Shown: piece by piece, positions 6,623 to 13,846 of the stretch
How positions within the stretch are numbered: position 1 is the stretch's first letter
Layout: every line of letters starts with the position of its first letter
Source: Bacillota bacterium
GTDB lineage: Bacteria > Bacillota > Clostridia > Acetivibrionales > DSM-1351
NCBI GenBank assembly: GCA_023395575.1
Contig: JAEWZA010000077.1
Span: 1-18,592 of the forward strand
Length of the DNA stretch: 18,592 nt
Direction: 5' to 3'
Program-made: the position numbers and the translations under genes
Notes under the pieces: generated by a model
The model's database searches: none
Seen by the model: only the letters and a program-made list of their open reading frames with translations
What the model was told of the DNA's origin: nothing

Positions 6623-6647
6623 TCTTAACTAAAAATTTAGATTGAAT
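6617..6647. repeat. inverted repeat upstream of the XRE promoter
   Basis: ATTCAATCT (6617-6625) is the exact reverse complement of AGATTGAAT (6639-6647), with a 13-nt AT-rich centre. The left arm contains the -35 box of the XRE promoter, so it could be a second regulator site. The remainder of the gap up to 6810 shows only AT-rich sequence. Confidence 0.45.
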
Positions 6648-6818
6648 CACTCCAATAATTCAAATCTTTTTCATCTCAGTATTATAATATGATACATCTA
6701 TGCATTTGTCTACAATAAATCTAATTAATTTGAATAAAACATTTGAATTTATACTCACACTTGTACCCAACATAACAACCATTATATTATTTAGAAGCTA
6801 TTACGTCTTTCAACGGAC

Positions 6819-6864
6819 AATTGCCCGTTAATTGTCCAATAAATTGTCCACTAATTGTCTGTTA
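6819..6864. repeat. short degenerate repeats around AATTGTCC
   Basis: Four units of 11-12 bp (AATTGCCCGTT, AATTGTCCAATA, AATTGTCCACT, AATTGTCTGTTA) run head to tail. They begin with a near-palindrome CGGACAATTGCCCG (6814-6827). The words CGGACAATTG and AATTGT recur at 7382-7430, and a nearly identical 26-bp piece sits at 4296-4321. The spacing is suited to a repeated binding site, but the purpose is unknown. It marks the boundary upstream of the XRE cassette. Confidence 0.55.
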
Positions 6865-6889
6865 AATAGGTACGTATGCATGAGTATTT

Positions 6890-7045
6890 CTATGCTTTTT
6901 CATATTTACTATAGCGGCCTTTTACAGCAAGTCTCAACTCACCATCATCAACCATTTTGCCCAAGGTATACTTTGCCTTCCTGGAATCATAACCACAGAG
7001 GTTCTGACATGTAGAATTCGTAATACTACTCCCCTCAAAGCTATA
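6890..7045 (-). pseudogene. remnant of a winged-helix C-terminus, possibly of a lost Fic toxin
   Basis: Directly after the VbhA-type antitoxin gene, this 51-codon frame ends with TAG but has no start codon at its beginning. It reads FEGSSITNSTCQNLCGYDS, then KYTLGKMVDDGELRLAVKG and RYSKYEKA. The pattern, a helix, a cysteine/glycine turn, a recognition-like helix, then a wing ending in GRYSKY, is typical of small winged-helix domains that close Fic and related proteins. VbhA antitoxins normally precede a Fic AMP-transferase gene. No HPFxxGNGR motif is present, so the toxin body is missing. The link to Fic is inferred from position only. Confidence 0.5.
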
Positions 7046-7052
7046 TCATACT

Positions 7053-7244
7053 TTACGCCTTTTGGTCAATCGTCTTCAAATGAAACTCTATTATTCTTTC
7101 TATTGCCTGTTTGCTCGTAATCTTACCTTCTAAATACTGACGAGTAATTGCTATACCAGAATTGCTCGGCTTTAGGCCTTCGACCGCCAGCGTAGCAGAT
7201 ACACTCGCGATTATCTTGTCTATGTTCTGAATCCTCGTTTTCAT
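7053..7244 (-). CDS. VbhA-type (Fic-inhibiting) antitoxin, orphan
   Basis: A 63-residue protein with the VbhA layout: a first helix ending in TLAVEGL, which matches the Fic-inhibitory motif (S/T)xxxE(G/N) at T18-E22-G23, then the conserved ITRQYLEGKITSKQAIERI. In such pairs the antitoxin glutamate blocks ATP binding in the Fic toxin. Here no Fic gene follows, only a 51-codon remnant. GAGG lies 7 nt before the ATG, and the ATG overlaps the stop of the upstream small gene by 4 nt. A decayed copy of its 3' end is present at 4351-4380. It may now be functionless, or could neutralise a Fic protein elsewhere. Confidence 0.75.
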   Translation of the reverse strand: MKTRIQNIDKIIASVSATLAVEGLKPSNSGIAITRQYLEGKITSKQAIERIIEFHLKTIDQKA

Positions 7245-7426
7245 CTATTATCCTCTACCAACCATATGTAATGTATTACTGAATAAATAGGGAATTCCCC
7301 GTTTATTCCCCAATCTTTCCCCATTTCGACACCTATATAGCTTGCTAATGCAATGTAGAAATGAAGAACTAATTGGATAATCGGACAATTGGTCATTTTA
7401 TCTATAAATTGTTCATTACTGCTCAT
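7241..7426 (-). CDS. small 61-residue protein of unknown function
   Basis: The product starts MSSNEQFIDKM and continues with a mildly hydrophobic stretch (IIQLVLHFYIALASYIGVEMG) and aromatic residues (FPIYSVIHYIWLVEDNR). It overlaps the VbhA gene by 4 nt (ATGA), which supports translation, but its own ribosome binding site is weak. It lies in the same frame as the repeat protein upstream, separated by a TGA and a TAA, so the two could be halves of one broken gene. Its first part overlaps the AATTGTCC-type repeat words. Confidence 0.4.
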   Translation of the reverse strand: MSSNEQFIDKMTNCPIIQLVLHFYIALASYIGVEMGKDWGINGEFPIYSVIHYIWLVEDNR

Positions 7427-7444
7427 AATTGTTTATAAATTCAT

Positions 7445-7618
7445 TCACCAATTTATTTTTTCATAATCACTAATTGCAGTGATATCCCCATTAATTATGG
7501 AGTTAATGCTGTTATCTACGGAGTTAACCTCCTTATCTACGGAGTTAATTCCGTTATCTACGGAGCTAAGACTGTTATCTACGTAGTTATATTCAGGACC
7601 ACTATTTCGAATAGTCAA
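7445..7618 (-). CDS. 57-residue protein with four heptapeptide repeats
   Basis: From a TTG overlapping the stop of the zinc-ribbon gene (TTGA, 4-nt overlap) with GGAG 10 nt upstream, the frame reads 57 codons to TGA. Residues 13-40 are four seven-residue repeats of the form V-D-(N/K)-x-(I/L/V)-(N/S)-S (VDNSLSS, VDNGINS, VDKEVNS, VDNSINS), encoded by a 21-bp DNA repeat. The seven-residue period with hydrophobic positions 1 and 5 suits a short coiled coil. The unit length keeps the frame whatever the copy number. The product is not recognised, and the TTG start is my choice; it might be a C-terminal extension by readthrough or frameshift of the zinc-ribbon gene. Confidence 0.45.
   Translation of the reverse strand: MTIRNSGPEYNYVDNSLSSVDNGINSVDKEVNSVDNSINSIINGDITAISDYEKINW
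7499..7582. repeat. four 21-bp tandem repeats
   Basis: Four consecutive 21-bp units of the form GGAGTTAATnCnGTTATCTAC occupy 7499-7519, 7520-7540, 7541-7561 and 7562-7582. They differ mainly in the middle 4-5 bases, with ATCTAC invariant; a partial fifth copy follows. There are no spacers, so this is not a CRISPR array. They fall within a minus-strand reading frame, where each unit encodes seven residues. Confidence 0.85.
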
Positions 7619-8193
7619 CCAAATGGCACTCCTGCGAGCTTACTCATGGCCCTGCAGAATTGTTTCCACCTTCCTGGGAAAATATTGCTGCCCCACTTTT
7701 TTATTTTCTTTCCAGTATCAAGTTGAACTTCAACACTCCACTGAGTTCCATCGCAAATATGGGGATCCTCATACTTATCAACCCAGTATTCAAAATCACA
7801 GTTCTTTAATGCTCTTAATAACGCCTTCCATGCTTCAGGAGTAATATCTATCACATCATCTATGAATTCTTCCTGGTCACAGTGAGTGTAGCTACGCTTA
7901 AGCTTTCCTTTTAGTGCATCAGCCTCAATACTGCAGTTGGGCCCCCAAAAGCCACCTACATAAGCTTTGATATATATAATAGAAGGCAAAATACTGATTT
8001 TGCAATATTTTCCCCATTCATAATTACAGTCCCTGCAGATATACAATGCACTATCTGGCAACACACTACAGCCATCAAGAATAACTTCATCCCTTCGGGA
8101 TGACTCTACTGCTTCAGGTGCAGGCATACCGTATATAATATTTAGTGCATTGGTTGAACCGCATTTTGGGCAGATTAACTTTCTTCTTGACAT
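7615..8193 (-). CDS. zinc-ribbon protein of unknown function
   Basis: A 192-residue protein. The N-terminal 60 residues form a zinc ribbon: CPKC (C8, C11) and CRDC (C53, C56), with an intervening IIYGMPAPEA and VILDGC segment that recurs in small bacterial zinc-ribbon proteins. Residues 70-192 form an unrecognised domain rich in aromatic residues (YVGGFWGPNC, FEYWVDKYEDPHICDG, FPGRWKQFCRAM). No catalytic motif is apparent. GAGGAA lies about 8 nt before the ATG. The gene sits 41 nt after the UPF0158 gene in a long co-oriented run, so it likely shares its transcript. Confidence 0.75.
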   Translation of the reverse strand: MSRRKLICPKCGSTNALNIIYGMPAPEAVESSRRDEVILDGCSVLPDSALYICRDCNYEWGKYCKISILPSIIYIKAYVGGFWGPNCSIEADALKGKLKRSYTHCDQEEFIDDVIDITPEAWKALLRALKNCDFEYWVDKYEDPHICDGTQWSVEVQLDTGKKIKKWGSNIFPGRWKQFCRAMSKLAGVPFG

Positions 8194-8234
8194 ATTTTTG
8201 TTTCCTCAGCATCATATTTTACTTTTCTTCTCTG

Positions 8235-8708
8235 TCAAACAATGTACTTAATCTCGTTTTCCTCACACCATTCAATAGCAATCTGCATTAATGCTTCTTC
8301 ACGAAACTTGTACCAGCCATCTTCAACTCCAAACCGGATTATTGCATCTTTAAACCTTCTAAAGGCTCCACGGCCTTGAATAGCAGAATAAAGAGCGTTG
8401 CTGATCCTGTCATTCTTAATTGATCCACAGAACTCCTCAATGATATCGTATTCGTTTATCTCCCACTTATCCGGCAGTTCTATGTAGTTTTCCCAGTTTT
8501 CTATTACATCCAGTGCACTCTTGATGGAGTCCTGCTGCCAATCAGGGTACTCTGAAAAATCATCATCTTCCTCAGATTCTTCTGCAATGGAAAGTTCCTC
8601 TGTGCTAACGGTGACTATTTCACCGGTCTCCTTATTGAGGTATTTGTGGTACTCATCCATCTGCATTTCCATTTCGTCTACAATGTCTTTCAGTTTTACA
8701 GGTTTCAT
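8235..8708 (-). CDS. UPF0158 family protein
   Basis: A 157-residue acidic protein with the typical UPF0158 C-terminal half: RRFKDAIIRFGVEDGWYKFREEAL followed by AIEWCEENEIKYIV. The family has no established function. The N-terminal 60 residues are strongly acidic (EESEEDDDFSEYPDWQQD), suggesting a protein-protein or DNA-mimicking surface, as speculation. ATG 8714 has AGGA directly abutting it, so I prefer ATG 8708, which leaves a 6-nt gap to AGGA. It lies 21 nt after the DUF6155 gene. Its 3' end is duplicated, nearly unchanged, at 4381-4450. Confidence 0.75.
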   Translation of the reverse strand: MKPVKLKDIVDEMEMQMDEYHKYLNKETGEIVTVSTEELSIAEESEEDDDFSEYPDWQQDSIKSALDVIENWENYIELPDKWEINEYDIIEEFCGSIKNDRISNALYSAIQGRGAFRRFKDAIIRFGVEDGWYKFREEALMQIAIEWCEENEIKYIV

Positions 8709-8729
8709 CTTCATTCCTCACATTCCGGC

Positions 8730-9707
8730 CTAATCTCTTGAAAGCTCCGTTCCACATTCTTTGCAAACAACCCTGTCTGCATAATCTTCCCCAGGAACTT
8801 CCTTGAGATAAAGCTTATTGCTTCTACACTTTTTACACTCACCTTCGGTATATTGCCAATAATCGTTTTCCATTTCGTAACAGTATCGCTGCCAAAGAAT
8901 AAGTTCTATAAGCTCCGTATCAAATCCTGTTTTTTTAGCAATAAAATCATACTCTTCGTCATTGCTGTAACTTCTCCCCTGCTTGTCCATTTTATCTAAA
9001 AAGATTACATCAGCATCAATGACTCTACTTGTAATTTCCTCAATACTCAATTTACTGTCTCTAGTGTCCGGTAAATCCTTTCTTTTCTCAAGCCTTGAGG
9101 AAATATATGTCTTAATTGTATCCAAATCTGCAAGGTCAACATCAATATCCCCTGCATCAAGCCACTTAATATCATGATACATATCACTTAAGTTGTCATG
9201 GAATCCCCAGCCTATTCCGTCGGTGTCATCAACTACAGCTTTAAGCCGCTTGCTAAGCATATTAAAGGTTGCCGTATTCTTATGCTTATTAATTGCATCT
9301 ATAACAGATTGATACATACTTTCCACACTGTTATAGAAGCTCTCGCTGATATCTCCATAGGTGTTTGTAAACTCAACGCCCATTTCTACATAATAAAGCA
9401 TCAGGTCAATCACAAGTTTTTCTTCGGCACATATTTTCTTAAAATCGCTGACCACTTTTCTTGCTTCTCCTATTTTGAACTGAGCATTCATGCTCCTTGG
9501 AAAGAATACATCATGCACTTTATTTTTATAGGTTTCAAATATCTGTTCCATTGTATCCTGACCGGCATATTTTGCAGAAATGTATTCTTTCACTTGAGAA
9601 TTTATTTTGTAGCAATCTAAAAGCAGATCGATCAGTGACTCCCGGCTCTGCTGTTTGATAATACTCTTAAACTCAGAAACACTTAACAGGTGTTCATCCT
9701 TTTTCAT
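8730..9707 (-). CDS. DUF6155 family protein with C-terminal zinc ribbon
   Basis: A 325-residue protein. Residues 5-140 fit DUF6155: SRESLIDLLLDCYKINSQVKEY near the start, then a conserved block with GEARKVVSDF, LVIDLMLYYVEMGVEFTNTYGD and SFYNSVESMYQ. The C-terminus carries two CxxC pairs (CKKC and CKEC) separated by about 25 residues, a zinc ribbon that could bind nucleic acid or a partner. The function is unknown. ATG 9707 has GGAG 9 nt upstream and overlaps the RecD2 stop by 14 nt; ATG 9722 has no good site. The tight overlap with RecD2 suggests the two act together. Confidence 0.7.
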   Translation of the reverse strand: MKKDEHLLSVSEFKSIIKQQSRESLIDLLLDCYKINSQVKEYISAKYAGQDTMEQIFETYKNKVHDVFFPRSMNAQFKIGEARKVVSDFKKICAEEKLVIDLMLYYVEMGVEFTNTYGDISESFYNSVESMYQSVIDAINKHKNTATFNMLSKRLKAVVDDTDGIGWGFHDNLSDMYHDIKWLDAGDIDVDLADLDTIKTYISSRLEKRKDLPDTRDSKLSIEEITSRVIDADVIFLDKMDKQGRSYSNDEEYDFIAKKTGFDTELIELILWQRYCYEMENDYWQYTEGECKKCRSNKLYLKEVPGEDYADRVVCKECGTELSRD

Positions 9708-11850
9708 TTTTCGGTTCTCCATTTCTTAATCTGCTTACCAGCATAGTATTCCGCTTCTGTGTTTTATTATTGGATACAGCTATACCGATAGCCTTTTTTG
9801 TTCCAACCAATACCAATATCTTCTTCGCCCTGGTTACACAGGTATATAGCAGGTTTCTCTGAAGCATCATATAGTGCTGCATGGTAAAGGGTGCAACCAC
9901 AATTTTATATTCACTGCCCTGGCTTTTATGAACCGTAGTTGCATAGGCCAGCACCACTTCATCAAGCTCAGTAGCATCATATTCTACATCTACCCCATCA
10001 AAGCTTATAACCAGAGTCTTATCCTCTATATCTATACTGGCAATTGTTCCTATATCTCCGTTAAACACATTTTTATCATAATTATTTTTTATCTGCATTA
10101 CTTTATCTTTAAGTCTGAAGACAGTCCCTCCATATTTTATAGATACATCCGTAGGGTTCAATGCCTCCTGCAGTACTGTATTCAGGTTGAAGGCTCCTGT
10201 TTCACCACGCTGCATAGGGCAAAGGACTTGAATGTCTCCAACAGGATCAACTTTATAATACTTGGGCAATCTTTTGGAGCATAACTCTTTTATGGTTTCA
10301 ACCACCTTCTGTGGGTCTTCCTCTTCCAGAAAGAAAAAGTCGCTTTTACTGCCGCCCCGCATGTTTGGAGGCTCACCATTATTGATTCTGTGAGCATTGG
10401 TTATAATTGCACTTCCCTGAGCCTGACGGAATATTCGGGTGAGTTTAACTACATTTATAACTCCAGAATCAATAATGTCTTTCAACACATTTCCAGCACC
10501 TACAGATGGTAGCTGATCAACATCCCCTACCAGTATAACTACTGTTTCATTGGAAACGGCTTTTAATAAGTTATACATTAGAATAGTATCTACCATTGAA
10601 GTCTCATCAATAATCAGAACGTCGCATTCCAGAGGGCTTTCTGCATTCTTTTTATATCCTTCCAGAGGCTTATACTCCAAAAGGCGATGAATAGTCTTTG
10701 CTTCCATTCCTGTAGCTTCCGACATTCTTTTTGCCGCCCTGCCTGTTGGAGCCGCAAGCAGTACTCTGGCATTGAGCTTCTGAAACACCTTAATAATTGC
10801 AAGGGTAGTAGTTGTCTTCCCAGTGCCCGGACCTCCGGTTAGCACCATAAACTTTGACCGTACAGCGTCCTTAATTGCATCAATCTGTACCTCATCATAT
10901 TGAATCTGATACTCTTTTTGAATGGTTTCGATAATCTCATTCGTATCTGCAGACTTGTAGCTGCTTTCTAACACAAGAATCTCTTTCATTCGCTTTGCAA
11001 TACCAACCTCACTATAATAGAAAGCCGGAAGATATATGGCGTTTCCTTCGTCTGAAATCACAGTTTTTTCTTCTATCATTCTGTCAATGGTTGCATCAAT
11101 AAGTGTTTTTTCCAACTCAAGCATTTTTTCAGTTGTTTCAAGCAGTTGTTCTCGTGTAGCAAAACAATGTCCTTCATTGGACAGTTCATTTAAAACATAT
11201 ATAATACCGGAACGGCAGCGTTCAAAGGAATGCTTGTCAAAGCCCAGTTGCTGTGCTATCTTGTCGGCAGTCTTAAAACCTATCCCCCAGATATCATCGG
11301 CAAGCCGGTAAGGATTAGTTTTTACAATGTTTATACTGTCGTTGCCATAAGTCTTATATATTTTTACAGCATAGGCAGTTGATACTCCATTACTCTGCAG
11401 AAAAAGCATGACATTCTTAATTTCCTTCTGTTCCTGCCACGCCTTCTTAATCATATCAACTCTTTTTTGACCTATCCCTTCAACATTGATAAGGCAGTCC
11501 ACTTCTTCCTCAATGATTCTTAAAGTATCTTCTTTAAAATGCCCCACAATCCTTCTGGCATAAACCGGACCAATGCCTTTGATTAACCCGCTTCCAAGGT
11601 ACTTTTCAATGCCGGCAATGGTGGCAGGCACAGTTTCACGATAGTCAACCACAATAAACTGTTTGCCAAATTTGCTGTCATACTTCCATTCACCTTTTAG
11701 ACGTATTGTGGCACCGACATTTACAGCAGCAAGATTTCCTACAGCAGTAACAAGATCGGCAAATTTCCTGGATTTGATCTTTATCACATTGAAGCCGTTT
11801 TCTTCATTTGTATATGTAATTCGCTCGACAACTCCACTCAGGTATTCCAT
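9694..11850 (-). CDS. recD2: RecD2-type SF1B DNA helicase
   Basis: A 718-residue ATP-dependent RecD-like helicase, close to the usual length of Firmicute RecD2. It has an N-terminal OB-like region (1-75), helix-hairpin-helix segments (about 85-200; LIKGIGPVYARRIV, GIGQKR, WGIGFKTADKIA), Walker A TGGPGTGKTT near 338-347, motif II LIIDETSMVD at 412-421, motif III LVGDVDQLPSVGAG at 440-453, motif V TVHKSQGSEY at 639-648 and motif VI YTCVTRAKK near 668-676. RecD2 unwinds DNA 5' to 3' without RecBC partners and acts in repair. The ATG is followed by a coherent start but its GGAGG is 14 nt away; an in-frame TAA lies just upstream, so no longer start is possible. It is 58 nt after GajB and overlaps the DUF6155 gene. 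Whether this is a housekeeping-like copy or a defence component cannot be decided here. Confidence 0.9.
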   Translation of the reverse strand: MEYLSGVVERITYTNEENGFNVIKIKSRKFADLVTAVGNLAAVNVGATIRLKGEWKYDSKFGKQFIVVDYRETVPATIAGIEKYLGSGLIKGIGPVYARRIVGHFKEDTLRIIEEEVDCLINVEGIGQKRVDMIKKAWQEQKEIKNVMLFLQSNGVSTAYAVKIYKTYGNDSINIVKTNPYRLADDIWGIGFKTADKIAQQLGFDKHSFERCRSGIIYVLNELSNEGHCFATREQLLETTEKMLELEKTLIDATIDRMIEEKTVISDEGNAIYLPAFYYSEVGIAKRMKEILVLESSYKSADTNEIIETIQKEYQIQYDEVQIDAIKDAVRSKFMVLTGGPGTGKTTTTLAIIKVFQKLNARVLLAAPTGRAAKRMSEATGMEAKTIHRLLEYKPLEGYKKNAESPLECDVLIIDETSMVDTILMYNLLKAVSNETVVILVGDVDQLPSVGAGNVLKDIIDSGVINVVKLTRIFRQAQGSAIITNAHRINNGEPPNMRGGSKSDFFFLEEEDPQKVVETIKELCSKRLPKYYKVDPVGDIQVLCPMQRGETGAFNLNTVLQEALNPTDVSIKYGGTVFRLKDKVMQIKNNYDKNVFNGDIGTIASIDIEDKTLVISFDGVDVEYDATELDEVVLAYATTVHKSQGSEYKIVVAPFTMQHYMMLQRNLLYTCVTRAKKILVLVGTKKAIGIAVSNNKTQKRNTMLVSRLRNGEPKNEKG

Positions 11851-11908
11851 AAATTATCAGTAATCCTCCGACTCCTGTAACAAACAAATAATAACCATGT
11901 ATGCGTCC

Positions 11909-13846
11909 TCATTTACAAAGTTTTACTACTTCCCATCCTGCTTTCATTAAGTCCTCTTCATGAGGCTCAATAGAATCCTTATGTGCGGCAACACATAAAA
12001 GTTTAGATGGTCTTGACATTCCAACATATGCAATTCTCAATGCTTTCAATTCTTCCTTACCCTCTTTTTTCTTTTTACTTTTATCCGTCTCTTTTTTGAC
12101 AAGATAATTAATAAGTCTTTCTATATCATATTTTTTGTAAAATGTCTCCACGTAAAGTGTCGCAGTATGTGTCTCACCTTTAACACTATGTACAGTTGCA
12201 ACCTCAATATTTAAATTTTTCCCACCCTTTGAATATCTATATAATCCTGCTTTGTCAGATTCTGATTCCGTATTAGCCTCACAAGCAACTGCATCATCAG
12301 AAAGAATAAAAAAGTCTCTAATACAATCATATGACTGAATTCCAAAAGCATTTTTAAACTCAGTATCAATAAAATCTTTTACGTCAGAAGAAATATCTGT
12401 TCCGTTATGAATGCTAATACACCATAGTGCTAATTTTAGTTGTAGCTTTTTATAACATTCATTATGAGATTTAATTAAGGCCCTTAATAATGTTGCTTCA
12501 GAATAATAATTATGTTCAGATTCCTTAATATTAAGCAACCTCAAGATTTTTACAAAGATATTCATAATATTTTTTCTATAATAATTAGATCCAAGTTTCT
12601 GGATAGTTTTATCATTCCCTCTTTGTAAGTAATCTTGAAAACACTGAAACTCAGTTTTCTTTTTCTTTGTTGTCCTTTTATAGCCATCCCAATAACTTAA
12701 TAGTGTTCTCTTATCATGTTCCTTTGCAATCCATCCAACAGCTTTAAATATCGGTTTATCTATCAGATGAAGATTATATTTACAAATTTGATCTCCAAAG
12801 CATTCTAGTACTTTTGATGCGTTATCATCATCAAAAGCTATTATTGTTGGCGGAATGTCCTCGATTTCATTGTTCCCAATTATATTTTGAGGTGTGCAAC
12901 ATAAATTACTTACAACTTTTGCTATACTGGGTGAAAATCTTTTACTTCCCATAATACATAAAGATCCGTCTCTAATATTCCACAGTTGGTCTTCTCTTGA
13001 CGAAGTATCACTGTAAATAGCTTGATTAGGATCTCCTATTCTTTGAATAATTATATTCTTACTACTGTCAAATACTTTATCCAAAATATTCAATTGGTGA
13101 ATGTCCGTATCTTGCATTTCATCAATGAATACATATGCGAATCGCTCAGATAGAATGCTACTTATTTGATTAGCATGCTTACCAACATACTGATATGCAA
13201 GAAAATATGCATCATCAAAACATAAATATCCTTTTTTCATAATACTAAGTTTAAAGTTGAAGATTTCTTTTGCTGATGAGCACTCATCGTTAGCAAACTC
13301 TTTATCTCCCATTAATCCATTTACTAAATACTCTTTTTCCAAATCAAACCTAATATTCTTTAGCCATGATAGCGGTTCACGCTTCCTCTCAACAAATGAT
13401 CTTGTGCCCCACCCCATAGTCTTATAAGTTCTTTCCACAATATCAAAATATGCATCATTGTCAATCCTATGTGGTCGCTTACCAAAAAACTCAATATATG
13501 CCGGAATAGCGAGATATTTATCAACAAAGGCCTGTATCGTTCCGAAAAAATTAGGATATCTCAGTAAATTATAAGCCTGAACTCCAACTCTACGCTCCAC
13601 TTCATCTATAGCAACATTAGTATGTGTTAACACACAAATACCCCTATTTCCCCTGAATGGCATTTTTTGTGCCAATATGATCAGTTTTGCTAATAAGGCT
13701 GTAGTTTTGCCACTTCCAGGGCAGGCGTGAACATCAATAGAGTCTAAACATTTAATGACTCTACGCCTCTCCTCATCAAATTTCTTTCCTTCTGGCAATA
13801 GAAGCTCTTCAGCGAATTCGACATCCTCATCAGTAATTCTTATCAC
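11909..13846 (-). CDS. gajB: GajB-like UvrD/Rep-family helicase (Gabija)
   Basis: A 645-residue SF1A helicase: Walker A ACPGSGKTTA at 41-50, motif Ia VLTHTNVAIDEVERRV at 72-87, motif II VFIDEMQDTD at 239-248, motif III RIGDPNQAIYS at 269-279, motif V ATVHSVKGETH at 550-560 and motif VI IAYVGMSRP at 605-613. It starts with a GTG that overlaps the stop of the upstream GajA gene (GTGA). OLD nuclease plus UvrD-like helicase is the definition of Gabija, in which GajB is thought to sense or process DNA ends and activate GajA. It is longer than the best-studied GajB (about 500 residues), mostly through insertions between motifs III and V and a lysine-rich loop near 585-597. Confidence 0.88.
   Translation of the reverse strand: MIRITDEDVEFAEELLLPEGKKFDEERRRVIKCLDSIDVHACPGSGKTTALLAKLIILAQKMPFRGNRGICVLTHTNVAIDEVERRVGVQAYNLLRYPNFFGTIQAFVDKYLAIPAYIEFFGKRPHRIDNDAYFDIVERTYKTMGWGTRSFVERKREPLSWLKNIRFDLEKEYLVNGLMGDKEFANDECSSAKEIFNFKLSIMKKGYLCFDDAYFLAYQYVGKHANQISSILSERFAYVFIDEMQDTDIHQLNILDKVFDSSKNIIIQRIGDPNQAIYSDTSSREDQLWNIRDGSLCIMGSKRFSPSIAKVVSNLCCTPQNIIGNNEIEDIPPTIIAFDDDNASKVLECFGDQICKYNLHLIDKPIFKAVGWIAKEHDKRTLLSYWDGYKRTTKKKKTEFQCFQDYLQRGNDKTIQKLGSNYYRKNIMNIFVKILRLLNIKESEHNYYSEATLLRALIKSHNECYKKLQLKLALWCISIHNGTDISSDVKDFIDTEFKNAFGIQSYDCIRDFFILSDDAVACEANTESESDKAGLYRYSKGGKNLNIEVATVHSVKGETHTATLYVETFYKKYDIERLINYLVKKETDKSKKKKEGKEELKALRIAYVGMSRPSKLLCVAAHKDSIEPHEEDLMKAGWEVVKLCK

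Noticed and set aside
6810..6880. Short peptide gene reading NRQLVDNLLDN on the minus strand
   Set aside because: It is only 17 codons, lacks a ribosome binding site, and its repeats come from the AATTGTCC DNA repeats.
7499..7582. CRISPR-like array
   Set aside because: The 21-bp units are directly adjacent with no spacers and vary in their middle; they fit a coding minisatellite.
9198..9620. 140-codon open frame on the + strand
   Set aside because: It lies opposite the well-supported DUF6155 gene and has no ribosome binding site or recognisable domain.
9874..10284. 136-codon open frame on the + strand
   Set aside because: It lies antisense within recD2, whose helicase motifs are intact; no independent coding signal.
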